Assembly (NCBI GenBank): GCA_035719045.1 | Contig: DASTGO010000236.1 | Location: 1-5,790, forward strand | Source: DASTGO01 sp035719045 | GTDB taxonomy: Bacteria; Actinomycetota; Actinomycetes; Actinomycetales; Kineosporiaceae | DNA length: 5,790 nt | Direction: 5' to 3' | Shown: positions 1-5,790 of the stretch, piece after piece | Layout of the letters: each line of letters starts with the position of its first letter | Position numbering within the stretch: the stretch's first letter is position 1 | The notes under the pieces: generated by a model | What the model was told of the DNA's origin: nothing | The model's database searches: none | The model's input: the letters and a program-made list of their open reading frames with translations, nothing else | Made by a program: the position numbers and the translations under genes

Positions 1-1
1 C

Positions 2-130
2 GGCCACGCCGAGCTCGTCCCGCGCCGGCTGGACGCCGCGGTCACGCTCCGGATGACCCCGATCGCCGACCGGGTGACGACCGCCGTCTACCAGCGCTGG
101 GACGTGCTCGCGTCGGCCGCCTGGCGGCCG
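2..130 (+). other. Possible tail of an upstream domain or module
   Basis: The first 43 or so residues contain a helix-like stretch (ADRVTTAVYQRWDVLASA, about bases 68-121) before the sequence turns into Pro/Arg/Gly-rich linker. Its layout loosely recalls the module ends seen later, where a Val-rich helix is followed by a Trp and a basic segment ending in leucines (for example VWTRLRDQL at the end of R1). It could therefore be the end of another module or of a different domain that begins outside the window. The resemblance is weak and no motif is diagnostic. Confidence 0.35.
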
Positions 131-3100
131 GCGCGGACCTGCCCCCCCACCCGACCGGGCCGCCCCGGGAGGAGCGGTCCGGACGGGTCCACCGCTGCGG
201 GCCACCTCGGACAGGGCCACCCCGTCCCGGTCCACCCCACTCCGGTTGACGCGGGGGCGGACCGTCCCGGGCCGTCGTCCGCCGTGCCTGCCGCCGGCCG
301 GGGAGACATCGACCTCCGGTCCTTCCTGGAACAGTGGGAAACTCCCCGGTCCGAGGTCCCCGATACGCCGATGGCGGAGGCGCCCCTGCCGGAGGACTTC
401 GATACGCCGATGCCGGATGCGCCGGTCGCAGCCGGGGCGGACGCCGGCCGCACCTCATCCGGCGAGGCGTCGTCGGGTGAGGCCGGCGGCATCTGGTGGC
501 AGGCGATGGCGGACACCGCCCCGGCACAGCATCCGCAGGCCGCCCCGGCGACAACCGCCACCGCCGCTGACGTGGCGACGGCGAGCAGCCTGGAGGCGGA
601 CCAGCGGGAGGCCATGCACCTCTTGGAGAACCCGCGGGTGGGCAGTAATCAGCGCTACAAGGCCAGGGTCAAAGTCGAGCAGTGGCTGAGCTCACCACAG
701 TGGGAGTCCTGGCCGACCTGGCAGCGCAGCCCTGATCTGGCGCGGTTGTTCCCCTCGGTCCTGGCCCTGGCGGCGGCGCCGTGGATGCGGGCGGGGACTC
801 TCGGCTCCTCGGACTTCCTGAAGTGGCGGCAGGATCTGGAGACGACGGTGATCGGCGGACTGTGGCGTCACGTCGAGGCGCAGATCACCGCGGAGGCGCA
901 GATCACTGCCGAATCACCGATCACTGCGGAGCCGGCGGGCACCCGGCTGAGCCCCGGCCAGACGGTGCCGCAGCCGATGCAGGTCGCCGCACGGGTCGCC
1001 GCCGCCGTGACCGCCCAGGCTCCCAGCGCACCGGGAATACACGGCCTCTACTTCGGTGAGGGTGCGGCGCTGACCGCAGAACTGGCATTGGCCTTCATCG
1101 ACCAGACCCTGGCGGCGGCAGGTCCCGAGGCCGACGCGGTCCGGGACGCCCACCAGGCCGCGCAGAAGACGATCCTGTCCCACCGTCTCGGCAGAGTGCT
1201 GGGTGGCAAGCGGCGTGTGGTCTGGGAGAACGTGCTGGCCCGTTTCACGGCCGACGTGAACCGCCACATCGACACCACCGGCCACGACGTCTGGACCCGG
1301 CTGCGCGACCAGTTGCCCGCTCCGCTCCCGGAGCCGTCCCGACGATCCGGCAGCGGTGTCCCGACCGGGCAGCCGGGCGGCGTCGCGCAGCCGGGCGGTG
1401 TCAGCCGGACGGGTGACGCGGCGGGTCTCCAGCTGCGGACCCGCCGGCGGGACGCAGTGCTCACCGACGCGAGCGCCGCGCCGATCCCGGCTCGAGTCGA
1501 GGTCGACGACGCGGCCGTACCGTTCGACCCGAGGGCACGACTCGACGGACCCGCTGATGTGCCGGAGCCGAACGATGTGCCGGAGCCGGCCGATCGGCTG
1601 ATGCGGGATGACCGGCCGATGTCGGCAGAAGTTGCGGACAGGCAGACGGAGTCCCCGCGCCGTCGGCCGCAGGTTCAGACGTCGTCGACGGGTGCAGCCG
1701 GCGCGTCCGGTCCGCAGGTCGATCCCGACGATTCGGCTCCCGATCACACGGCGACCCTCCCGTGGCATGTCGAAGTCCTTGCGGTGCTGCGGGAGTCCTC
1801 GTTCGGCCCCGACGAGCACCACACGGTTCAGGCCCAACTGAGGCTCCTGATCACCCGGGGCGATTCGGTGGGGTGGCCCGCGTGGGAGTCGAGCCCTGAG
1901 CTGCGGGCGATGTTTCCGTCGCTGTTGGTGCTGACGGCGGTGCGGTGGCCTGATCCGAAAAAGCAGGACTCCCGGGAACTGGCGAACGCCCGGGACAGGC
2001 TGGGTCGGCGGGTGCTGGGGGCACTGTGGCGGTCGGTGGAGGCGGGCACCGGTGCCGGGGATGTCGGGGGAGTCGCCCGTCGGCTGGCGGTGGCGGTGCC
2101 CGAGCTGGCGCGGGGGGTGCCCGGTGATCCGACCCGGTATTCCGGTGTGGACCGGACGTTGACGGCGGCGGTGGTGCGGGCCTTCCTCGACCAGACCCTC
2201 ACCGCGGTACGCGAGGCGCCCGGGATGGACGCACAGGTGGTCGCGGCGGTGACGGGCCTGCACCGGGACACGGCGACCATTATGGGCGGCCTGCGCAATT
2301 CCCAGAGCAGGGACGGGCTGCGGCGGGTGTCCTGGCTGACATTGCTCGGGGATTTCGTCGCTCAGGTGGAGGCCTCCTGCGGTGGGCAGGTGTGGCGGCA
2401 TCTGCGGCAACGACTGCTGAGCGGCCCGGGCGGGGCGCCGGCTCCGGTCGAGCCGGGGAACGCCCTCGGCCGGGACACGTCTGTCCCCGCCGGCGGCCAG
2501 ACGGGAGGTGAGCAGGAAAAGCTGCTGGCCCGGTGGATACTCCGACGGGACCTTCCTGAGAGGGGGGCGGGGCAGGCCAATGCGCGGCGAGCCCTCAGAC
2601 TGTGGCTCACCACGGATGTGGCTCCGTGGCCGGGGTGGCAGGAACGCCCGGAACTGACCAGAGTGTTCCGGTCAGTGCTGATGCTGGCGGTGTTGCGCCG
2701 GCCGACGGAGAAGAGGCCGGACTCCCCGGAGCTGAGGGAGCTGCGGGACCGGCTGGGCCGGCAGGTGGTGGGGGCGCTGTGGCGGACGGTGGCGGTGAGC
2801 CCTCTCGGTCCGGTGGATGCTTCAGGGCTTGCCCGTCGGCTGGCGGTGGCGATACCCGCACAGGCCTCGGGGATCCCCGGTACTCCGGACCGGTATTCCA
2901 GGGCCGACAAGATGCTGACCGCAGGGATGGCACGGGCCCTTCTCGACCAGACCCTGACCGCGCTGCGGGAGTCGGACGGAGTGGACGCGCAGGTGGTCGC
3001 AGCGGTGACCGATCTGCATCGGAAGTCGGTGACCACTGTGTCCGGCCTCCAAGCGCCCAGCAGCAAGAAGGGGCTTCTGCGGGAGTCGTGGCAGAACCTG

Positions 3101-5790
3101 TTCACCGACTTCGTCGCCGGAGTCGACGCCGTGGATCCGGCAGTGTGGGACCGGCTGCGGGAGCGGCTGACCACGGGTGCGCGTGATGAGCCCGGTGATC
3201 CCGGACTGCTGTCCGGCGATCCCAACGACTGGCCGGCTCCGAACGACGTGGTGGATGTGGGTGACTGGTCGGAACTGGCCGACCTGTTGGAGCGGGACGA
3301 CTGGCTGATGCCCGTTGATGCCGGGGACACACCTGCGGCGGGTTCACCGAGCCGCGGGCTGCACGTCCAGGTGGCGTCGGCGGCCGGTTCCGGCGGATCT
3401 GGTCCGGGGGCCGATACCGGTGGCGCGGATCCGGATCGCACTGCGGCACGGGAGAGATTGGCGAAGGCGCAGCAGGTGGTCCGGAGATCCCTGTTCGGCA
3501 GGGACGAGGAGAAAGCGGTTCAGGCCCAACTGAGGCTCCTGTTCGCCAGGGGTGATTCGGTGGACTGGCCCGCGTGGGAATCGAGCCCCGAGCTGCGGGA
3601 GACGTTTCTGTCGCTGTTGGTGCTGGCGGTGCTGCGGTGGCCTGATCCGAAAAAGCAGGACTCCCGGGAGCTGGCGAACGCCCGGGACAGGCTGGGTCGG
3701 CGGGTGCTGGGGGCACTGTGGCGGTCGGTGGAGGCGGGCACCGGTGCCGGGGATGTCGGGGGAGTCGCACGGCGGCTGGCGGTGGCGGTGCCCGAGCAGG
3801 CTCCGGGCACTCCCGGTGATCCGGCCGGGTATTCCGGGGTGGACCGGACGTTGACGGCGGCGGTAGCGCGGGCCTTCCTCGACCAGACCCTCACCGCGGT
3901 ACGCGAGGCGCCCGGGGTGGACGCGCGGGTGGTCGCGGCGGTGACGGGTCTGCACCGGGACACGGCGACCAGCATGGGCAGCCTGCGTCACGGTAGCAGC
4001 AGCAGGGGATTGCGACGGGAGTCCTGGCAGGGACCGCTCGCTGGCTTCGTCGCCGGAGTCGACGCGGTCGATCCCGGGGTGTGGGCCCTCCTGGGGCACC
4101 GGCTGCTCGCCCATGCCGGCACGGTCCCGGTTCAGATTCCCGCTGCGGCTGCGGTGCCGGATGCGGCTGGAGTCCCGGTCCATCTCGATCCCGACGACCC
4201 GTTCGTGCCGGGAGATCTCGGACGACTGCCCGAGGATCCGAACGACCGGCCCCATCCGAACGACCGGCCCCGTCCGGACGACTGGGCGGAGCAGGTCGAC
4301 TGGTCAGAACTCGCTGAACTGCTGGATCGTGACGGCGGGCTGCCTTCTGTCGAACCCGTCGGGACGTCGACGGCGGTTCCCCCGCGCCGGGGGGCATCCC
4401 GGGGCCGGGCGGATCGCGCAGGCGGGTCGGGGGCGAGGGCCGGTATCAGGCGGGCATCTGCGGGGCGAACTGCTGCCACGGCAGGGTATGCCGAGGCGTT
4501 GGTCCTGATTCGGGAGTCCTCGCTCGACCCGGAGGCCGGTCACATCGTCCGGTCTCAGTTGCAGGGTCTGCTCACCCGTAGCGGTTCCGTGAACTGGCCG
4601 GTGTGGCAGGAGCGCCGTGAGCTGGCCGAGACGTTCCCCTCCGTGCTGGTGTTGGCGGCGCTGCGGTGGCCGACGCCGGCCAAGCCGGACACGCGGGAAC
4701 TGACACAGGTGCGCGATGAGCTGGAACAGCGGGCGCTGGGGGCACTGTGGCGGACGGTGGAGGCGGATGCCGCCGGCCGGGGGGACGCCGCTGCGACGGC
4801 CCGACGGGTGGCGGTGGCGGTGTCCGTGCAGGCCCCGGGCGACCCGGTCCGGTTCTCCGGCGCCGACCGTACCTTGACCGCGGGACTGGCGCGGGCCTTC
4901 ATCGACCAGACCCTGACCACGGTGCGGATGACAGCGGAGGCGGACGACCCGCTGATCGAGTCGGTCGCCGACGTGCATCAGGAGACCGCGAGCACGCTGC
5001 TCCTCTTCCGCCACGCCAACAGCAAGGAAGGGCCGTTGCGGGCCTCGTGGCAGATGGTGCTGAACGAATTCGTCTCCCGGGTGGAGGCGGTCGCCGGGGG
5101 GCGGATGTGGGGGGATCTGCGGAAGCGGCTGCTCGGCGACTCCGGCGGGCACCTTGTCTCGCCCCACGGTTCCGGGCAGTCGGGTGTTGCAGCGGTGAGT
5201 GTGTCCGGACCGGTAGCGGAGGGGGTACTGAACCTGCGTCGTGCCTTGCGGATCCTCCAGCGGAACTCGATCTGGTCGAGTCAGGAGTACTCGACCGCCC
5301 GTAGCCTCCTCATGACCTGGCTTGACGAGGGCAGAGTGGTCTCGTGGCCCGGGTGGCAGGTCCACCCCGAGTTGCGGGAGATATTTCCGTCGGTGATTGC
5401 ACTGGCGGGGCTGGGATTGCCGCGGCAGGGCAGACCGGACTCCCCGGAAGTGGCGGAACTGTGGCAGAGGCTGGGCCGGCAGGTGGTGGGGGCGCTGTGG
5501 CGGTCAGTCGAGGCCGGTTTCACCGATCAGAGGCCGGCCGACGTCCAGGGGGATGATGGGGCAACGGCCCGGCGGATGGCGGTGGCGGTGACCGCACAGG
5601 CTCCACCGGCCGCAGCCGACCCGGCCCGTTACTCCGGGGTCGACCGGATATTGACTGCGGGAGTGGCGCGGGCCTTCATCGACCAGACTCTGACCGCGGT
5701 GCGAGAGACCGCCGGTTTTGACGTGCGAGTGGTCGAGAAGATGACACAGCTGCACGAGACAACCATGACCACTCTGTCGTCCTACCGATC
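2..5790 (+). CDS. Giant modular repeat protein, internal fragment, function unknown
   Basis: One frame reads 1929 codons from base 2 to base 5788 with no stop; both ends are outside the window. The frame is supported by internal homology: six modules align as protein, and the two closest copies (R2 and R4) differ partly by silent third-position changes in this frame, such as GAA/GAG, CCT/CCC, GGC/GGT and GCC/GCA. The layout is a possible upstream domain tail, a linker, then six helical modules of about 220 residues joined by Pro/Asp/Gly/Ala/Arg-rich linkers. Each module carries WPxW and DQTL. By eye only two cysteines occur, near bases 149 and 2390. No signal peptide, membrane helix, nucleotide-binding loop or catalytic motif is visible. 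Very large actinobacterial proteins of this style are often polymorphic toxins or surface/scaffold proteins, but nothing in this piece decides between them. An in-frame ATG at base 53 lacks a convincing ribosome binding site, so the true start is probably upstream. I am very confident of the reading frame and do not know the function. Confidence 0.95.
131..601 (+). other. Linker L0, low-complexity, before R1
   Basis: This stretch of about 157 codons is rich in Pro, Ala, Gly, Asp and Arg and is probably disordered. It has one short ordered-looking segment, DIDLRSFLEQW (305-337), which resembles in placement and pattern the DWSELAxLLxRD segments of linkers L3 and L4. It is followed by a DTPM repeat (362-373 and 401-412) within an acidic Pro-rich stretch. 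A Trp pair near base 500 (GGIWWQAMAD) is unusual for a linker and may be a second short binding segment. It lies in the same open frame as the modules, so it belongs to the giant protein. Confidence 0.75.
361..412 (+). repeat. Direct 13-base repeat encoding DTPM
   Basis: The 13-mer CGATACGCCGATG occurs at 361-373 and again at 400-412, 39 bases (13 codons) apart, so the frame is kept and both copies encode DTPM. The residues between are acidic and Pro-rich (AEAPLPEDF). It looks like a small in-frame duplication within linker L0. Confidence 0.8.
602..1318 (+). repeat. Module R1 (divergent, B-like)
   Basis: This is the first complete helical module, about 239 residues. It has a KARVKVEQWL head, WPTW (710-721) followed by a PDLARLF segment, IGGLWRHVEA in the middle, AFIDQTL (DQTL at 1100-1111) and a tail ending VWTRLRDQL. 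The head pattern ARxxxxxWL groups it with R3 and R6. It is the most divergent copy: it has no clear RYSGVDR segment, and the region between GLWR and DQTL is about 25 residues longer than in R2-R4. An 18-base tandem repeat at 875-928 accounts for much of this. The assignment to the family rests on the ordered WPxW, GLWR, DQTL and W-x-x-LR landmarks and is firm; the B-like label is tentative. Confidence 0.85.
875..928 (+). repeat. Three-copy 18-base tandem repeat in R1
   Basis: Three consecutive 18-base units start at 875, 893 and 911 and encode EAQITA, EAQITA and ESPITA; a following GAG-CCG may begin a fourth. They sit in the loop after GLWRHVEA, where other modules have a short Gly/Ala/Asp-rich loop. 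They look like an in-frame slippage expansion that lengthens this loop in R1 only. Confidence 0.9.
1370..1405 (+). repeat. Two-copy 18-base tandem repeat encoding QPGGV
   Basis: Two adjacent 18-base units at 1370-1387 and 1388-1405 encode QPGGVA and QPGGVS. The DNA differs only by third-base change in a Gly codon and in the last codon. It lies at the start of linker L1. Confidence 0.85.
1556..1591 (+). repeat. Two-copy 18-base tandem repeat encoding DVPEP
   Basis: Two adjacent 18-base units at 1556-1573 and 1574-1591 encode DVPEPN and DVPEPA. The first fifteen bases of each unit are identical, which suggests a recent in-frame duplication in linker L1. Confidence 0.9.
1763..2425 (+). repeat. 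Module R2 (A-type)
   Basis: This is a complete module of 221 residues. In order it has a helical head (VLAVLRESS), a QLRLL helix, SVGWPAW (WPAW at 1874-1885), a Leu-rich helix, a WPDPKKQD loop, RVLGALWRSVEA, ARRLAVAVP, RYSGVDRTLTA, RAFLDQTLTAVRE (DQTL at 2189-2200), a LHRDTAT helix and a tail with VEASCGGQVW ending LRQRLL. The VEAxxGG tail is shared with R5 and defines the A-type used here. One of the two cysteines in the window is in this tail. A short linker and then R3 follow. Bases 1824-2294 are nearly identical to the same part of R4. The likely fold is all-helical; no catalytic residues are evident. Confidence 0.93.
2426..2509 (+). other. Linker L2, short, between R2 and R3
   Basis: Only about 28 residues of Pro/Gly/Ala-rich sequence separate R2 from R3, against 91 to 148 in L1, L3 and L4. 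Its length matches L5 between R5 and R6 (29 residues), which supports reading R2-R3 and R5-R6 as closely joined module pairs. Confidence 0.8.
2510..3172 (+). repeat. Module R3 (B-type)
   Basis: This is a complete module of 221 residues. The head has ARRALRLWL, then WPGWQERPEL (WPGW at 2627-2638), a RPDSPEL segment, GRQVVGALWRTV, ARRLAVAIPAQA, RYSRADKMLTA, RALLDQTLTALRE (DQTL at 2945-2956), a LHRKS helix and an ESWQ...FVAGVDAVDPAVW tail. The WPGWQ, RPDSPE and GRQVVGALWR features are shared with R6. A 35-base stretch at 2751-2785 is identical to 5469-5503 in R6. The GVD in RYSGVDR is RAD here, so that position is not strictly required. The long linker L3 follows. Confidence 0.93.
3173..3445 (+). 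other. Linker L3 with DPND and DWSELADLL motifs
   Basis: About 91 residues. The first part is acidic and Pro-rich, with DPNDWPAPND (3218-3247) followed by DWSELADLLERDDW (3263-3304), a likely amphipathic helix. The second part is Gly/Ser/Ala-rich and probably flexible. The same ordered arrangement occurs in L4, with many silent DNA differences, so the motif has probably been kept by selection. No known binding partner can be named. Confidence 0.85.
3263..3313 (+). other. Linker motif DWSELADLLERD, copy 1
   Basis: Encodes DWSELADLLERDDWLMP in linker L3. The counterpart at 4298-4345 encodes DWSELAELLDRDGGLP. The two DNA copies differ at several third positions (TCG/TCA, CTG/CTC, GCC/GCT) while the residues stay the same or similar. 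The pattern of Trp, Leu and acidic residues suggests a short amphipathic helix that could bind a partner or pack on a module. Confidence 0.75.
3446..4111 (+). repeat. Module R4 (A-type head, B-type tail)
   Basis: This is a complete module of 222 residues. It contains WPAW (3566-3577), RVLGALWRSVEA, RYSGVDR-like GYSGVDRTLTA, RAFLDQTLTAVRE (DQTL at 3881-3892) and a LHRDTAT helix, all nearly as in R2 with no gap over the shared tract (offset 1692 bases, a multiple of three). After about base 3986 the likeness to R2 fades. The tail (ESWQ...FVAGVDAVDPGVW) instead matches R3, including an identical 21-base run around FVAGVD. Linker L4 then resembles L3. This makes R4 an apparent R2/R3 hybrid. The sequence is intact and in frame, so it is probably functional. 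Confidence 0.92.
4235..4285 (+). repeat. 18-base tandem repeat encoding DPNDRP/HPNDRP
   Basis: Units at 4235-4252 and 4253-4270 encode DPNDRP and HPNDRP and differ only in the first codon. A degenerate third unit from 4271 encodes RPDDW. The repeat immediately precedes the DWSELAELL segment of linker L4, at the place where L3 has DPNDWPAPND. Confidence 0.9.
4298..4345 (+). other. Linker motif DWSELAELLDRD, copy 2
   Basis: Second copy of the segment described at 3263-3313, placed at the same position relative to the upstream DPND repeats and about 190 bases after the end of module R4. A looser relative, DIDLRSFLEQW, lies in L0 at 305-337. Confidence 0.75.
4487..5137 (+). repeat. Module R5 (A-type)
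   Basis: This is a complete module of 217 residues. The head (LVLIRESS, then QLQGLLTRSGSV) matches R2. WPVW (4595-4606), a RWPTPAKPDTREL loop, RALGALWRTVEA, ARRVAVAVSVQAP, RFSGADRTLTA, RAFIDQTLTTVR (DQTL at 4904-4915) and a VHQETAS helix follow. The tail is VEAVAGGRMWGDLRKRLL, like the VEAxxGG tail of R2 and unlike the VDAVDP tails of R3 and R4. A short linker leads to the B-type R6, repeating the R2-R3 order. Confidence 0.92.
5138..5224 (+). other. Linker L5, short, between R5 and R6
   Basis: About 29 Ser/Gly/Val-rich residues joining R5 to R6. Its length is nearly the same as L2 between R2 and R3, although the sequences share little beyond Gly/Pro content. Confidence 0.78.
5225..5788 (+). 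repeat. Module R6 (B-type), truncated by window end
   Basis: The first 188 residues of a module, lacking only about the last 33. The head has STARSLLMTWL, then WPGWQVHPEL (WPGW at 5345-5356), RPDSPEV, GRQVVGALWRSVEA, ARRMAVAVTAQAP, RYSGVDRILTA, RAFIDQTLTAVRE (DQTL at 5681-5692) and a LHETT helix. Head and middle group with R3. The loop after GALWR is about six residues longer than in R3. From the R2-R3 pattern I expect a VDAVDPxVW-like tail and a long DPND/DWSELA linker just beyond the window; this is a prediction only. Confidence 0.9.

Larger units (their letters stand above)
1319..1762 (+). other. Linker L1, long, between R1 and R2
   Basis: About 148 codons of Pro, Gly, Arg, Asp and Ala-rich sequence with no predicted folded domain. 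It starts neutral to basic (two QPGGV units), continues through an Arg-rich patch (RTRRRD, about 1436-1453), and then contains two DVPEP units and a DRLMRDDRPM segment. The PND and DRxM pieces recall the DPND-containing linkers L3 and L4, but no DWSELA motif is present. The frame stays open through it, so it is an internal linker and not a gap between genes. Confidence 0.8.
4112..4486 (+). other. Linker L4, acidic then Arg-rich, with DWSELAELL
   Basis: About 125 residues in three parts. An Ala/Val/Pro-rich start is followed by an acidic, Pro-rich section (about 4184-4333). That section holds DPND repeats and DWSELAELLDRD (4298-4333). A strongly basic stretch (4382-4471) then has about nine Arg in 30 residues and one Asp. 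The acidic portion parallels L3; the Arg-rich portion does not occur there. The charge change suggests two differently behaving flexible segments, but no function can be assigned. Confidence 0.85.

Noticed and set aside
53..55. ATG at base 53 as the start of the giant protein
   Set aside because: There is no clear ribosome binding site in front, and the frame and helix-like sequence continue upstream to the window edge.
246..689. Plus-strand open frame of 147 codons in another frame
   Set aside because: It is dominated by Arg and Pro as expected from out-of-frame reading of GC-rich DNA, and it overlaps the giant frame entirely.
1874..1885. WPxW motifs as WXG100-type secretion signals
   Set aside because: WXG100 proteins are about 100 residues with a W-x-G turn between two helices. 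Here the motif is W-P-x-W inside a larger repeated module, so the likeness is superficial.
914..2410. Long minus-strand open frame of 498 codons
   Set aside because: It is in exact codon register with the sense frame, where minus stops need sense TTA, CTA or TCA codons. These are very rare here, and it ends at a sense TCA at 914. Silent differences between R2 and R4 fit the + frame, so this is a shadow.
2362..3441. Minus-strand open frame of 359 codons
   Set aside because: It lies in another register and is Ser/Arg/Pro-rich with no domain-like pattern. It crosses module and linker boundaries of the sense protein and is typical of GC-rich shadow frames.
4184..4285. Asp-rich DPDD/DPND stretches as calcium-binding repeats
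   Set aside because: The spacing does not follow RTX nonapeptides or EF-hand loops, and the stretch is Pro-rich and only two to three units long.
4304..5365. Minus-strand open frame of 353 codons, with similar ones at 3344-4255 and 5504-5755
   Set aside because: These have the same register as above. Their mutual similarity is only the reverse complement of the repeated modules.
602..5788. Regular repeats as a CRISPR array or mobile elements
   Set aside because: The repeats are hundreds of bases long, coding and in frame, with no short palindromic units, no terminal inverted repeats and no transposase.

Overview
The window is a single coding region. One + strand reading frame (first complete codon at base 2) stays open without a stop for all 5.79 kb, 1929 codons, and runs off both ends, so it is the interior of a giant protein whose start and stop lie outside. 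There is no intergenic DNA, RNA gene, promoter, terminator, CRISPR array or insertion sequence visible. Very high GC, strong G/C preference at third codon positions, and no TTA codon seen in 1929 codons suggest a high-GC actinobacterium (Streptomyces-like or a relative). This is inferred from composition only.

The protein is built of six related, probably all-helical modules of about 220 residues, called R1 to R6 here: 602-1318, 1763-2425, 2510-3172, 3446-4111, 4487-5137 and 5225-5788 (the last cut by the window edge). They are separated by low-complexity Pro/Asp/Gly/Ala/Arg-rich linkers. Every module has a WPxW motif near its N-terminus, a G(A/L)LWR-type segment in the middle and an invariant DQTL in a conserved helix. 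Bases 1-130 may be the tail of an upstream domain or module.

The modules fall into two subtypes. A-type modules (R2, R5) have an S-V-x-WPxW head and a VEAxxGG tail, and a short linker of about 28 residues follows. B-type modules (R3, R6, and more distantly R1) have an ARxxLxxWL head. R3 ends in VDAVDPxVW and is followed by a long linker. R2-R3 and R5-R6 thus form closely spaced A-B pairs. R4 looks like a chimera: its first three quarters are nearly identical to R2 at the DNA level (about 36 mismatches in about 470 bases by hand count), while its tail and downstream linker resemble those of R3. This suggests ongoing internal recombination or gene conversion.

The linkers have their own structure. 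A DPND/DWSELAxLLxRD motif is conserved in protein but silently diverged in DNA between two linkers. Several independent tandem duplications have a unit of exactly 18 bases (six codons). I do not recognise the family and see no catalytic motif, signal peptide or membrane segment. A role as the long repetitive middle of a large secreted, toxin-like or scaffold protein is possible but unproven.
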